This document shows, one piece after another, positions 1 to 7,341 of a stretch of DNA of 38,234 bases (position 1 is its first letter; every line of letters begins with the position of its first letter). Both the position numbers and the translations under genes were made by a program. The stretch is from a virus: IMG/VR virus record IMGVR_UViG_3300030520_000070, positions 1-38,234 of that record. One strand, 5' to 3'. The notes below the pieces were generated by a model. The model worked only from the letters and a program-made list of their open reading frames with translations. It did no database searches and had not been told where the DNA came from.

Positions 1-275
1 GTTTTCCTTCTTTTTCAACCGCGGGGCCGCGACCATCGAAAAGGTTTGCTTTTCGCGGAACGAACGGAAATTGCTTACAGAAAATTCGATTAGCATGCGG
101 AAATCTCGCAGATAGGAGGTAAAACCGCTTATTATTATGCCAGAATATGTAGTGAGTTGCAGTTTTTCTGCATTTCGCGTCAAGCGTGGCGCGTAAGGCG
201 GAAACGAGTGCAGCACCTTCTGCGCTACCTGTTACGCCGGTTCGTTTGAGTCGCGCGCGTAATTCGGCGCCAGCC
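1..275. other. Intergenic region left of the repressor gene
   Basis: No convincing gene is seen. A strong Shine-Dalgarno-like AGGAGGT at 114-120 precedes an ATG at 137 by 16 nt, giving only a 19-codon frame (137-196). The spacing is too long for good initiation, so I do not call it. A small hairpin (TGCAG, T5, CTGCA) lies near 161-175. The repressor transcript would end in this stretch, but no clear intrinsic terminator is visible. Confidence 0.4.
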
Positions 276-1022
276 CTAAAAACAAAGCGTACTACGCCAA
301 GCAGTCAACACCCTACCCAGCACCTGAAAATCCATATCCGGCTTCACCAGCCAATCCTTGTACATCTTGTTTTCGCTGATGACCACCAGCCCTTCGCCGG
401 GCACGCGTTGCAGGTGCTTGATGAAGCCCTCTTCGCCGACGCGGAAGAAATAGACGCCGTCGACGTCGGCGCGGGTGACGCCGATGTCGACGATCAGCGG
501 ATCGCCGGGATTGTAGAGCGGTTGCATCGATACGCCGAAGCCGGTGACGATGCACAGGTTGTTGATGCCGGTGTTGTTGGGGATGTTGCGCTTGATCCAT
601 TCCTCGGTGACGTGCCAGTCGCGGATGACGCCGGGCTGGTCGCGCAGGATGACGCCGTGGCCCATGCTGCCGCTGACGTCGAATTGCGGGATTTCGACGG
701 TGTCGGCCGGGAGCAGGGCCGGCGGGTCGTAGGAGGGGATGGCAACAGTCAGGCTGTTGATCTGGCGCGCGATGCTGGGGCTGAAGTCGCCGACCTTGGC
801 GCCGATCAGGCCCGATATCTTGGCGGCGAAGTCGGGGTTGAGCGGGATTTTGCCGTTGAGGTATTGCGAGAACGCGCTTTGGCCGATGCCTAGGCGGTCG
901 GCCACGTCGTCCTGCGAGACCTTGCTCCCGGCACGGCGCATGGCGTCCTGCCAGGCCTTGAACAGGTCCTTGAGCTTGGCGGATTCCTTCAGTTGGTCTT
1001 TGGTCAATGGTTTGGCTGGCAT
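276..1022 (-). CDS. Phage CI-like repressor, HTH plus S24 peptidase-like domain
   Basis: A 248-residue DNA-binding repressor expected to hold the lytic promoter shut. An XRE-type helix-turn-helix spans about residues 33-65 (VSQDDVADRLGIGQSAFSQY). The C-terminal half has the LexA/S24 signature: Ser165 in GFGVSMQPLYNPGD and Lys202 in GFIKHLQRV are the predicted catalytic dyad. The linker (about 95-130) shows no Ala-Gly or Cys-Gly dipeptide, the usual autocleavage site; SGSMGHG stands there instead. The start at 1022 is preceded on its strand by GGCGGGA. The gene is divergent from the rightward early genes across an operator-like region, as in lambdoid immunity. Family assignment is firm; SOS cleavability is not established. 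Confidence 0.9.
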   Translation of the reverse strand: MPAKPLTKDQLKESAKLKDLFKAWQDAMRRAGSKVSQDDVADRLGIGQSAFSQYLNGKIPLNPDFAAKISGLIGAKVGDFSPSIARQINSLTVAIPSYDPPALLPADTVEIPQFDVSGSMGHGVILRDQPGVIRDWHVTEEWIKRNIPNNTGINNLCIVTGFGVSMQPLYNPGDPLIVDIGVTRADVDGVYFFRVGEEGFIKHLQRVPGEGLVVISENKMYKDWLVKPDMDFQVLGRVLTAWRSTLCF

Positions 1023-1036
1023 AGTCCCGCCACGAT

Positions 1037-1051
1037 ATAAGTGTTGCTAAT
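1037..1051. promoter_or_regulatory. Putative repressor operator, O3-like (weakest)
   Basis: A 15-mer matching the perfect palindrome at 1085-1099 at 10 of 15 positions, including the full CTAAT right arm. It lies closest to the repressor start, where an autoregulatory site would be expected. Centre-to-centre distance to the next site is 23 bp. Confidence 0.4.
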
Positions 1052-1059
1052 AAAAATCA

Positions 1060-1074
1060 ATTAGCCTGACTGTT
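1060..1074. promoter_or_regulatory. Putative repressor operator, O2-like
   Basis: ATTAGCCTGACTGTT matches the perfect site ATTAGTCAGACTAAT at 11 of 15 positions and abuts the -35 box of the rightward promoter. Centre-to-centre distances are 23 and 25 bp to its neighbours, close to two helical turns, which would suit cooperative dimers. Confidence 0.5.
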
Positions 1075-1101
1075 GACTTATATAATTAGTCAGACTAATA
1101 T
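1073..1101 (+). promoter_or_regulatory. Rightward early promoter (pR-like)
   Basis: TTGACT (1073-1078), an exact 17-bp spacer and TAATAT (1096-1101) form a near-consensus sigma-70 promoter reading away from the repressor gene. The operator-like palindromes overlap both boxes, so repressor binding would block polymerase. A run of A and T around 1035-1060 could also hold the leftward repressor promoter (TTGATT on the minus strand), but its spacing is poor. Confidence 0.8.
1085..1099. promoter_or_regulatory. Putative repressor operator, O1-like (perfect palindrome)
   Basis: ATTAGTC-A-GACTAAT is a perfect 7+1+7 palindrome overlapping the -10 box of the rightward promoter. It is the best candidate for the high-affinity repressor site. 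Confidence 0.65.
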
Positions 1102-1234
1102 GTGCCCATGGACTGCCGATGCGCCATGGGCAACCCCCCCGGTTGCTGCGTTGCCGGCGGTTCTGTGCGGCGCGGGAGCAGGCCACGGCCTCTCCTGCGC
1201 CCCCATGACAACCGACGACAGGAAATCAGCCACC

Positions 1235-1588
1235 ATGCAAACCAAACACCGGGGCCGCGTTCGTTGCTGCGAGCACAGCGGCAATTACGACAACAATCGC
1301 AGCGGCAACCACAGCGGCAATCACGGCAACAACCAAAACAGCAATCACAGCGGCAATCGCGCCTGCAATCGATGCGATGCGCCGCAGGGCGAGATCGCGC
1401 TCCTCAATGGCGCGGAGCACGTCTGCGGCGCCTGCATCGATCTGATGGGCAATCTCTTTGCCGTTGCCGGGCGCGTTGCGCTCGACCTGACGCCGTCGAT
1501 CGAGTGCGGCACCGGGAGCGGTGACGGCGGCTTCTTGCGCGGCATGGGGGACATGTCTTGCAACAACGCGCATGGATTGGCGGCCTGA
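1235..1588 (+). CDS. Small zinc-ribbon-like protein with Asn/Gly/Ser/His-rich linker
   Basis: A 117-residue protein of unknown function, first gene after the rightward promoter, in the place where a cro or early regulator often sits. The start at 1235 is chosen because AGGAAAT precedes it; the frame is open further upstream. Residues 13-45 are a low-complexity tract of NHSGN-like units. It is followed by CNRC...CGAC pairs about 20 residues apart, which could bind zinc. The stop at 1586-1588 lies 2 nt before the next ATG, suggesting coupling and supporting reality. I do not recognise the family. The repetitive DNA at 1280-1360 may have expanded by slippage. Confidence 0.5.
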   Translation: MQTKHRGRVRCCEHSGNYDNNRSGNHSGNHGNNQNSNHSGNRACNRCDAPQGEIALLNGAEHVCGACIDLMGNLFAVAGRVALDLTPSIECGTGSGDGGFLRGMGDMSCNNAHGLAA

Positions 1589-1590
1589 TC

Positions 1591-1998
1591 ATGTGCTCGC
1601 TTCCTCGCCGCAATTACGTGGCGCGCTGGGCGGTGGCGCGCAAGCTGTACGAACGCGGTCCGCAAAGCGGGCCGGAGCTGATCGCGCTGTTCGACGTCGA
1701 TCCGCGCGGGCGCAAGAATTTCCTCGTTTCGCTGGAAAAGATGTGCGTCGAAGGCAATCTGCTGCAGATGGGCCGCACCTATCAATTGAGCGACGACCTG
1801 GCCGCTTACCTGGCCGACGAGGGCGACAAGCAGCGCGACCGCGAACACCGCGAGATCGCCTCGGCGCGTGCGGTGGGCTTCAGGCCGCTCGACCTCGACA
1901 AGTATCCGCACCTGAAGTCCGCCAACCACGGCTACGCGCATTTTGTTTCGATGAGTTCGAGGGTGCGCGGGCCGGAGGATTTGATTGGTGAGGTTTGA
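1591..1998 (+). CDS. Putative winged-helix DNA-binding phage protein
   Basis: A 135-residue protein beginning MCSLPRRNYVARWAVARKL. Residues 10-65 look like a winged-helix fold: a helix-rich stretch with GPQSGPELIALFDVDPRGRKNFLVSLEKM, then a short beta wing (EGNLLQMGRTYQLS). The C-terminal part is charged and shows no motif that I know. ATG at 1591 follows the upstream stop by 2 nt. Position in the early operon suggests a regulator or replication accessory factor, but the function is inference. Confidence 0.6.
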   Translation: MCSLPRRNYVARWAVARKLYERGPQSGPELIALFDVDPRGRKNFLVSLEKMCVEGNLLQMGRTYQLSDDLAAYLADEGDKQRDREHREIASARAVGFRPLDLDKYPHLKSANHGYAHFVSMSSRVRGPEDLIGEV

Positions 1999-2016
1999 CA
2001 TGGCAGAAATTTAGAA

Positions 2017-2197
2017 CCCCTCTCCCGCAGGCGGGAGAGGGGCAGGGGTGAGGGGCGAGGGGCGTTGTGAACTGACTGCCTGGTTTTATGGGAGTGTGCA
2101 GTCATCCATCCTTTGGCCTTCGCAAGCGCAGCCACGACGCGACTCCCCTCATCGGATCGCCGCCCGCCCCACCTCTCTCCCGCAGGCGGGAGAGGGG
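2017..2197. repeat. BIME-like composite repeat, copy 1
   Basis: Two inverted copies of the palindrome CCCCTCTCCCGC-NN-GCGGGAGAGGGG (2017-2042 perfect, 2172-2197 slightly degraded) flank about 130 bp. The spacer begins with a GGGGTGAGGGG-type tract and ends with CTCATCGGATCGCC. A short hairpin CGTAGGGCGG/CCGCCCTAC follows at about 2240-2263. Together with these, the gap 1999-2344 holds no gene. Confidence 0.8.
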
Positions 2198-2344
2198 AGT
2201 TAGGACAGCAGGGGGCGTGACCCACCAAGCACCTAAAACGCGTAGGGCGGCCATCCGCCCTACTCGACTATTTACCAGAATCGTAACGCAGCAGCTTTTT
2301 CATTCTCAACCCGCCGTGATCGGCACAACCAACCGGGAGATCCC

Positions 2345-2854
2345 ATGAGCGATATCGTACTGACCAAACCGCCTTGCCAGCCCTTGAGCGAGGAACAGCA
2401 AACCCTATTGCGCGAGAGCCTCTTCGCGCTGGTCGACGGCCATGCCGAGTCGGACAAGAAAGCCTGGCGCCGCTTCTGGCAGGGCGTGTTGACGATGGGC
2501 AGTGGCGAATGTGTATCGATCAAGACGCTGATGCCGCGCGCGGGACTGGCGCATCGCCGGCAGATGGTGCTGGAGGCGGTGGTGTTCAAACACCAGTCGC
2601 GCCTGAAGGAGCGCGAGGAGTTCCGGCTCTGGCTCAAGGTCGGCTCGGGTTGGGTGACGTGGGCCAGCGGGCCGAAGGGCGGTGTGTTTCCGGTGCCGAA
2701 ATCGGTCAGCTACGCGCGCTGCGACGAAGAGCAATTCGCGCGCTATTGCGAGGGCGTGCATGCTTTTTTGCGCAGCGAACATGCGCGCAAATATCTGTGG
2801 CCGGCGAAGGATGCGGCCGCGACCCTGGTGTGGATCGAGGGGCTGCTCGGATGA
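2345..2854 (+). CDS. DUF1367-like phage protein
   Basis: A 169-residue early protein with GGGAGA as a ribosome site before ATG 2345. The central pattern (RFWQGVLTMGSG...), then WLKVGSGWVTWASGPKG and PKSVSYARCDEEQFARYCEGV, resembles DUF1367, a family in the replication/nin-type region of many temperate phages. Its biochemical role is not known. The gene overlaps the next by 4 nt (ATGA at 2851), so the two are probably translated together. The family call comes from remembered motif layout and has not been checked by a profile search. Confidence 0.65.
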   Translation: MSDIVLTKPPCQPLSEEQQTLLRESLFALVDGHAESDKKAWRRFWQGVLTMGSGECVSIKTLMPRAGLAHRRQMVLEAVVFKHQSRLKEREEFRLWLKVGSGWVTWASGPKGGVFPVPKSVSYARCDEEQFARYCEGVHAFLRSEHARKYLWPAKDAAATLVWIEGLLG

Positions 2855-4179
2855 AGGCTGCGGTTGATACGACGGATGCGATGGCGCACAGGATGACGCA
2901 AGAACGGGCGCCGCTGGTCGATGCCTCGGTGGACTTGAAGGGCTTCGCCGGTTTCATCCTCGACGTGGAGGCGCTGCAGTCCAGCGAGTTGCTCGCGCTG
3001 GCCACGCCCGAGGAGATCGCCGCCGCGCTCATGCTGTGGTGCCGCGCCTGGCAGCAGGTGCCGCACGGTTCGCTGCCCAACGACGAGCGCGTGCTGGCAT
3101 CGTTCTCGCGCGCGAAGGACTGGCCCAGGGTGCGAGACATGGCCCTGCGTGGGTTCGTCCTGTGCAGCGACGGCAGGCTGTACCACCGCACGCTGTGCAA
3201 GAAGGTGATGGAGGCGTGGACGCAGCGGCAGGCCTACAGCAGGCGGCGCGAGAAGGATGCAGAGCGCATGCGCGACTGGCGCGGCCGCAAGGGGGAGCGG
3301 CGGGAGGCGGCCTTGCCCGCACGCGAGGGGGCCTGTGAAGCTGCGCGCGACGGCGCTCGCGATGGTGCTCTTGACGGCGACGGCGCTGGAGATCATTGGC
3401 GCGGTGGCGGCGCTGGTGTTGGTATCGGCGACGAAATTGCCGGCGGTATTGGCGTCGATACCGGCCTCCGAGTCGGCCACGGTATTGACGTCGGCAAGCG
3501 GCGACCCGGCAGCGGCCTTGTCACGCGTGACGTCACTGCTGCTGCACCGGCCTTGTCACCTCTAAGAAGAGAAGTGAAGGGAAGTGAAGTAAACCATGCC
3601 GTACCTGGCGGTACGGGCGCGGGCGCCTTGGCCACCCTGCCCGCAGAGTTCGATGCCAGCGGGGAGCCTGATGCCGCATGCAAGGCGGACAAGGTAGACC
3701 ACGCAGGCGATGTCGGCAATGCAGCCGATGCAAGCGACGCAGCCGACGCAACCAAAGCAATCGACGCAGCCAAAGCAATCGACGCAGCCAAAGCAATCGA
3801 CGCAGCCAAAGCAATCGACCCGGTACACGCCGGCAAACTGGTCGAGGCGCACGCAGGCGGCATCACGCTCCTGCCCGCCGACCTGCCGCGCCAGCAGCTA
3901 TGGCAGGCCGGTAAGGCGCTGCTGGCGCAATCGGGCATGGCGGCCAGGCAGTGCGGCAGCTTCATCGGCAAGCTCGTGTCGCAGCATGGCGAACGCATCG
4001 TGGCCGAGGCGGTGCGCGCGGCCGTGACGGCGCAACCGGCTGAGCCGGCGGAGTATCTGGTCGCCGCGTGCCGCCGTGCGGCCGGCATGCGCAGCGGCGG
4101 CGGCCGGGCCGGGATGCAGGAGGCGCTTGAGGCGCGCAACCATGCCGTCGCCGACAAGCTCGCGCAGGAGGCCCCATGA
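2851..4179 (+). CDS. Phage replication protein, DUF1376-like (O-type)
   Basis: A 442-residue protein started at 2851 by ATGA overlap with its upstream neighbour. Residues 20-135 fit DUF1376: FAGFILDVEALQSSELLAL, LMLWCRAWQQVPHGSLPNDE, then a Trp/Arg-rich stretch ending in RREKDAERMRDWR. This domain is typical of phage replication-initiation proteins beside a helicase loader. The middle (about 140-325) is low-complexity Gly/Ala/Asp-rich and contains tandem AIDAAK units. The C-terminal 100 residues (LWQAGKALLAQSGMAARQ onward) form a second, basic domain probably used for DNA or partner binding. The low-complexity middle varies easily and could be phage-specific. Confidence 0.7.
   Translation: MKAAVDTTDAMAHRMTQERAPLVDASVDLKGFAGFILDVEALQSSELLALATPEEIAAALMLWCRAWQQVPHGSLPNDERVLASFSRAKDWPRVRDMALRGFVLCSDGRLYHRTLCKKVMEAWTQRQAYSRRREKDAERMRDWRGRKGERREAALPAREGACEAARDGARDGALDGDGAGDHWRGGGAGVGIGDEIAGGIGVDTGLRVGHGIDVGKRRPGSGLVTRDVTAAAPALSPLRREVKGSEVNHAVPGGTGAGALATLPAEFDASGEPDAACKADKVDHAGDVGNAADASDAADATKAIDAAKAIDAAKAIDAAKAIDPVHAGKLVEAHAGGITLLPADLPRQQLWQAGKALLAQSGMAARQCGSFIGKLVSQHGERIVAEAVRAAVTAQPAEPAEYLVAACRRAAGMRSGGGRAGMQEALEARNHAVADKLAQEAP
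3754..3825 (+). repeat. 18-bp tandem repeat coding for AIDAAK
   Basis: AAAGCAATCGACGCAGCC is repeated three times exactly (3754-3807), with a fourth unit diverging in its last third. It encodes in-frame KAIDAA units within the linker of the O-type replication protein. Because the unit is a multiple of three, copy-number change would only alter linker length. Confidence 0.9.
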
Positions 4180-4853
4180 ATCCGGGCGACCGCAAGGACT
4201 TCTTCGCGCTGGTGGCCAACGTGTACGGCTTCTATCGGCAAGAGATGAGCGAATTCGCCGGCAGCGTGTGGTGGGAAGCGATGGCGCCGTTCGACATCAA
4301 GGCCGTGCGCGCCGCCTTCACCCGCCACGCGATGAACCCTGACAGCGGCCAGTTCCTGCCCAAGCCGGCCGACGTGATGCGCATGCTGCAAGGCGGCACG
4401 GCGGATCAGGCCGCCACCGCCTGGGCCAAGGTCGACCGCGCGCTGCGCATCGTCGGCCCGTGGCAGGACGTGGCCTTCGACGACGCGCTGATCCACCGCT
4501 GCGTGGCCGAACTGGGCGGCTGGGCCTGGCTCGGGCAGCAGACCGAAAAGGAATGGCCCTTCATCGCGCGCCGGTTTGAGACGCTCTATCGCGGCTACCG
4601 CATGCGCAACGAACTGCCCGACTACCCGAACGTGCTGATCGGCGTGGCCAACGCGCACAACGCGCGCGAGGGAAGGGGCCGCGTGCCGCCGCTGTTGATC
4701 GGCGACGCGGCAGGCGCGGCAAATGTGGCGGCGCTGGGCTGCACAACGCCGCTGTTGACGGTGACGCAGGCGGGCACAGCGCTGCAGGCGGCGCTTGGCA
4801 TCGGGTGGGAGGCGGCGCGAGCCATCCCATCAGGCAATCCACGCAATCAGTGA
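4176..4853 (+). CDS. DUF6475-like phage protein, probable helicase-loader-type partner
   Basis: A 225-residue protein coupled by ATGA overlap to the O-type gene. The pattern of GQFLPKPADVMRMLQGG, then AWAKVDRALRIVG, DALIHRCVAELGGW and EKEWPFIARRFETLYRGY is what I recall for DUF6475 proteins, found directly after DUF1376-type genes in Burkholderiales prophages. By position it would be the lambda P-like partner, but no helicase-loading motif is visible. The last 50 residues are Ala/Gly-rich and poorly constrained. Confidence 0.65.
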   Translation: MNPGDRKDFFALVANVYGFYRQEMSEFAGSVWWEAMAPFDIKAVRAAFTRHAMNPDSGQFLPKPADVMRMLQGGTADQAATAWAKVDRALRIVGPWQDVAFDDALIHRCVAELGGWAWLGQQTEKEWPFIARRFETLYRGYRMRNELPDYPNVLIGVANAHNAREGRGRVPPLLIGDAAGAANVAALGCTTPLLTVTQAGTALQAALGIGWEAARAIPSGNPRNQ

Positions 4854-4863
4854 AGGAGAACAC

Positions 4864-5166
4864 ATGAAATCCGACGACATCGGGCGCCGTATCGGGCACC
4901 ACAGCGCGCACCGCGGCGCGCAGAGCGACATCAGCCGCACCGAACTGTTCGCCATCTATAGCGCCGGCGCGCGGCTGCAGCCGCAACCATCGCGCGCGCT
5001 GCCGCAGCACAGCTACGGCGATCCGGCACGGCACGCCAAGCTGCGCGGCGAGGCGCAGTGCGACGCCTGCCGCCACAGCAGGCCGGGCGCGCAAGGCGCG
5101 TTCTGCGGCCAGGGCAACCAGTACGGCAAAAGCTGCATCCAATTCAAGGAGAAATCATGGCGCTGA
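4864..5166 (+). CDS. Small Cys-containing hypothetical phage protein
   Basis: A 100-residue protein with a good ribosome site (AAGGAGAACAC) before ATG 4864. It has His/Arg-rich sequence at residues 9-20 and a C-terminal Cys cluster: CDACRHS, FCGQ and SCIQF, four cysteines that might bind a metal. It overlaps the next start by 10 nt. I do not recognise a named family; similar short Cys-containing proteins occur between replication and late-regulator genes in temperate phages. Confidence 0.6.
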   Translation: MKSDDIGRRIGHHSAHRGAQSDISRTELFAIYSAGARLQPQPSRALPQHSYGDPARHAKLRGEAQCDACRHSRPGAQGAFCGQGNQYGKSCIQFKEKSWR

Positions 5167-5561
5167 TCCGCGTGAAGAAAGAGCACCTCGCCACCGCACC
5201 GGCGCAAGCCGCCGGCGGCCTCGACATCTGCCTGGCGTGCTGGTGCGACTACATGCACACCGACGACCGCGACCTCGGCACATCGCGCATGCGGCTGCTC
5301 GGCAGCGGGGAGGGCAGCATCGGCCACGAGTCCGATCCCTACGCCGACCAACGCAAGGCCGACATGAAGATCGGCGAAGCCACCGACGCCATGATCGACA
5401 GCCTGCCGCGCCTGTACATCTGGGCGATCTACAAGGCGCACGGCTTCGGACAGGTGTGGCGTTTTGCGCCCGAAGATTTCGGCGCGACGCTGGCGGCGGC
5501 GAAGGTGGAGCTTGAGAAGAAGTTGCGGGGGAATTTGGCTACGGGGGTGAAGTTTGGGTGA
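5157..5561 (+). CDS. Putative late-gene regulator or antitermination-like protein
   Basis: A 134-residue protein with AAGGAGAAATC before ATG 5157. The layout of a WCDYMHTDDRDLG segment near residue 30, a central DAMIDSLPRLYIWAIYKAHG helix, and a C-terminal VWRF...FGATLAAAKVELEKKLR resembles the Q-like/ArpU-like proteins at the end of early operons in Burkholderiales and Ralstonia phages. In those, a sigma-region-4-like fold drives late transcription. Its place as last gene of the early block, upstream of candidate pR'-tR' units, supports that. Direct evidence for activity is lacking. Confidence 0.5.
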   Translation: MALIRVKKEHLATAPAQAAGGLDICLACWCDYMHTDDRDLGTSRMRLLGSGEGSIGHESDPYADQRKADMKIGEATDAMIDSLPRLYIWAIYKAHGFGQVWRFAPEDFGATLAAAKVELEKKLRGNLATGVKFG

Positions 5562-5771
5562 GTTTTTTTGTAGCGGTTCGGGTGGGTGAATGTTGTTTGG
5601 TTTTGGCTGACATGTTAAGGTGGTGATGGAGCGCAATCCTGCCTGGGAGGCGGGATTGCGGGAGTGTGCTGTGGGATAGGGATCTGCCAGAAGCGGCCGG
5701 TCGTGGGAATCATCGAAAGCGGTCACTCACACGGATGGTGCGTGTAGCCATCCATGCGTGCGCCCCTATAA

Positions 5772-6218
5772 ATGTCCGTAATTGGTATAGACATGCGAAC
5801 TGCTCAAAGAATATTGTTTTCTGTCTTTAGCGCGTCACTTGTGCCCGCAGTTTTGTTCACGCTCGTCTCATCCATTCTTGACTCAGGGTTTTATGGTTGG
5901 GCTGTCATTATTTTTCCTTTTGTGTTGCTTACGACTTTTTCGCATACTCTCTTTTTAGGCGTTCCACTTTTTTTGTTATTGAGAAAACTCAGTTGCGTTC
6001 ATTTGTGGTCAATGGCCGCTTTGGGCTTTTTTGTCGGAGCATTACCCATACCAATAAGTGGGGCATTGATGTCGTGGCTTCGCAATGGGGCGGACATAGG
6101 CTGGGACGAATTTATAAAAGGATTCTTCTCCGCTGGGGTGGTCGGAGCAATTGGGGGACTTGCCTTTTTTCTGACATGGAAACGTTCAAATCGCCTTGAT
6201 GAACATCGTGCACCTTGA
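5772..6218 (+). CDS. Hypothetical four-helix membrane protein (accessory)
   Basis: A 148-residue protein with four hydrophobic segments at about residues 12-35, 41-65, 78-100 and 119-138, ending in a short basic/charged tail (KRSNRLDEHRAP). ATG 5772 or ATG 5793 could be the start; neither has a good ribosome site. Base composition is visibly more A/T-rich than in the flanking phage genes, which suggests separate acquisition. It starts the accessory cassette between the early and late operons. Superinfection exclusion or a holin-like role are possible for such genes, but nothing in the sequence decides this. Confidence 0.65.
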   Translation: MSVIGIDMRTAQRILFSVFSASLVPAVLFTLVSSILDSGFYGWAVIIFPFVLLTTFSHTLFLGVPLFLLLRKLSCVHLWSMAALGFFVGALPIPISGALMSWLRNGADIGWDEFIKGFFSAGVVGAIGGLAFFLTWKRSNRLDEHRAP

Positions 6219-6230
6219 ACTGGCAGGGCG

Positions 6231-6336
6231 GTAGGTCAGATGAGCCGAAGGCGTTATCCGACGTATGAAAAAATGGTGACGCACATACGCGGATCGCCGC
6301 CCGGTCGGAAGGCGCTGCGCTTTTCCGACCTACCGC
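6231..6336 (+). repeat. Repeat family B (GGTCGGAAGGCGC type), copy 1
   Basis: About 105 bp starting GTAGGTCAGATGAGCCGAAG and ending GCTTTTCCGACCTACCGC. The right part is itself a hairpin, GGTCGGAAGGCGC paired with GCGCTTTTCCGACC. The same block is found inverted at 8831-8970, where the minus strand reads the same sequence. Open frames through it are by-products of the repeat. Confidence 0.8.
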
Positions 6337-6387
6337 GCTGGTTTGGCACCTGTTTTAAGTATTGCTTGATGAAAGACCGACTTAAAT

Positions 6388-7104
6388 ATGTTTTGCCGAC
6401 TCTTGTTTGTCGTCGTATTCTCGAACCTGTCGCTCGCAGCTATCGCCGCCGACACGCCCTCGAAGGCAAGCGGCGTGGCTTCCGAAGATATCTCTCCAGA
6501 TATTTATGACACTTGTGGCTGTCCAAGCGGTAGCGCGCTAACGCTCTGCGCATTAATTGCCGAGAAGGCCAATGTCAAGATCAGTCAAAAGCGATTTCTG
6601 AGCATTGTGAAGACATTCAATGCGGCTGAGGGAATCGAAGCGAATCATCTGCGAGCGGCCGCAGAACGGTTCGCGCAGGATCGAGGACAATATGAAACTG
6701 ATGCCACCGGATCCGCGAGAGGCGCATTGGCAATCGAAGCACGCACCGATGAATTGAATTTGTTTCTGGACGATTTGCAAGGGTTCGAGGCTGGCCATTT
6801 TCCCGAGGTTCATACTTCGCATGAAACGGCGGTTGTGGATCAGGAATTGAATCAGGCCTACAAAGAAGTATTGGCGATGCAACCCGATCAAGACAACAGA
6901 TTTGGCTTGTCGGAAATCACGCTTGAGGGAGTACGTGCGACCGAGCGGAACTGGATTGCATATCGCAACGCATGGGTGGATTTTGGCCGCCTTCGATATC
7001 GGAAATTAGATGCGGCCTCACTGCAATATTCGCTTACCAAAAGACGCGTGGCTGAACTGGAGGATGTGTTGTATACGCTGCGAAATTGTGTGGGATGTCC
7101 TTAG
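6388..7104 (+). CDS. Exported LprI/DUF1311-like protein (possible lysozyme inhibitor)
   Basis: A 238-residue protein with a Sec signal peptide (basic start, hydrophobic residues 5-20, AIAAD near 18-22). The C-terminal half fits the LprI/DUF1311 pattern: VVDQELNQAYKEVLAM, then VRATERNWIAYRNAWVDF and LQYSLTKRRVAELEDVL. Family members are periplasmic or surface proteins, some inhibiting lysozyme. The region between, including DTCGCPSG and ALTLC with three Cys, is unlike the short family members and may be an extra domain. In a prophage this could modify lysis, or protect the host against lysozyme; that is inference. There is no strong ribosome site. Confidence 0.7.
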   Translation: MFCRLLFVVVFSNLSLAAIAADTPSKASGVASEDISPDIYDTCGCPSGSALTLCALIAEKANVKISQKRFLSIVKTFNAAEGIEANHLRAAAERFAQDRGQYETDATGSARGALAIEARTDELNLFLDDLQGFEAGHFPEVHTSHETAVVDQELNQAYKEVLAMQPDQDNRFGLSEITLEGVRATERNWIAYRNAWVDFGRLRYRKLDAASLQYSLTKRRVAELEDVLYTLRNCVGCP

Positions 7105-7123
7105 ACAACAACGAATTAGGGCC

Positions 7124-7181
7124 GTAGGCTGGGACGAGTCCCAGCTTTCGCCTACAGATGCTGGGACTCGTCCCAGCCTAC
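7124..7181. repeat. Perfect 22-bp inverted repeat, stem-loop
   Basis: Arms at 7124-7145 and 7160-7181 are exact reverse complements separated by 14 nt. Each arm itself contains the palindrome CTGGGAC-GA-GTCCCAG. It sits just after the LprI-like gene and could stop transcription in either direction, although no T-tract follows. Confidence 0.9.
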
Positions 7182-7277
7182 GAGCTACGAGCTGCTTCAA
7201 CGCGGTAAAGGTGTAAATGGCAGGGCGGCATCCGCTCTGCCGAGCTACCGTACTGCAGATTCCTCCAACGAATTCGT

Positions 7278-7283
7278 TATAAT
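7278..7283 (+). promoter_or_regulatory. Possible -10 box for the 7342-8816 gene pair
   Basis: A perfect TATAAT at 7278-7283 lies about 60 bp before ATG 7342. The -35 position (GCAGAT with 17-bp spacing) is poor, so the call is tentative. Confidence 0.35.
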
Positions 7284-7341
7284 CCTCTTTCATTTTTCGT
7301 AACCTGAAATCGCCCGTAAACGTCAATTTATTCGATAACTC

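Noticed and set aside
137-196. 19-codon frame behind a strong AGGAGGT
   Set aside because: The spacing of 16 nt is too long and the peptide shows no known features; it is not strong enough to call.
1345-2001. 218-residue minus-strand frame over the early genes
   Set aside because: It runs against the early operon, covers two supported plus-strand genes and has no domain or start signal.
3393-4658. Long minus-strand open frame opposite the replication genes
   Set aside because: It mirrors the GC-rich third-position pattern of the DUF1376-like and DUF6475-like genes, has no ribosome site and no recognisable domain.
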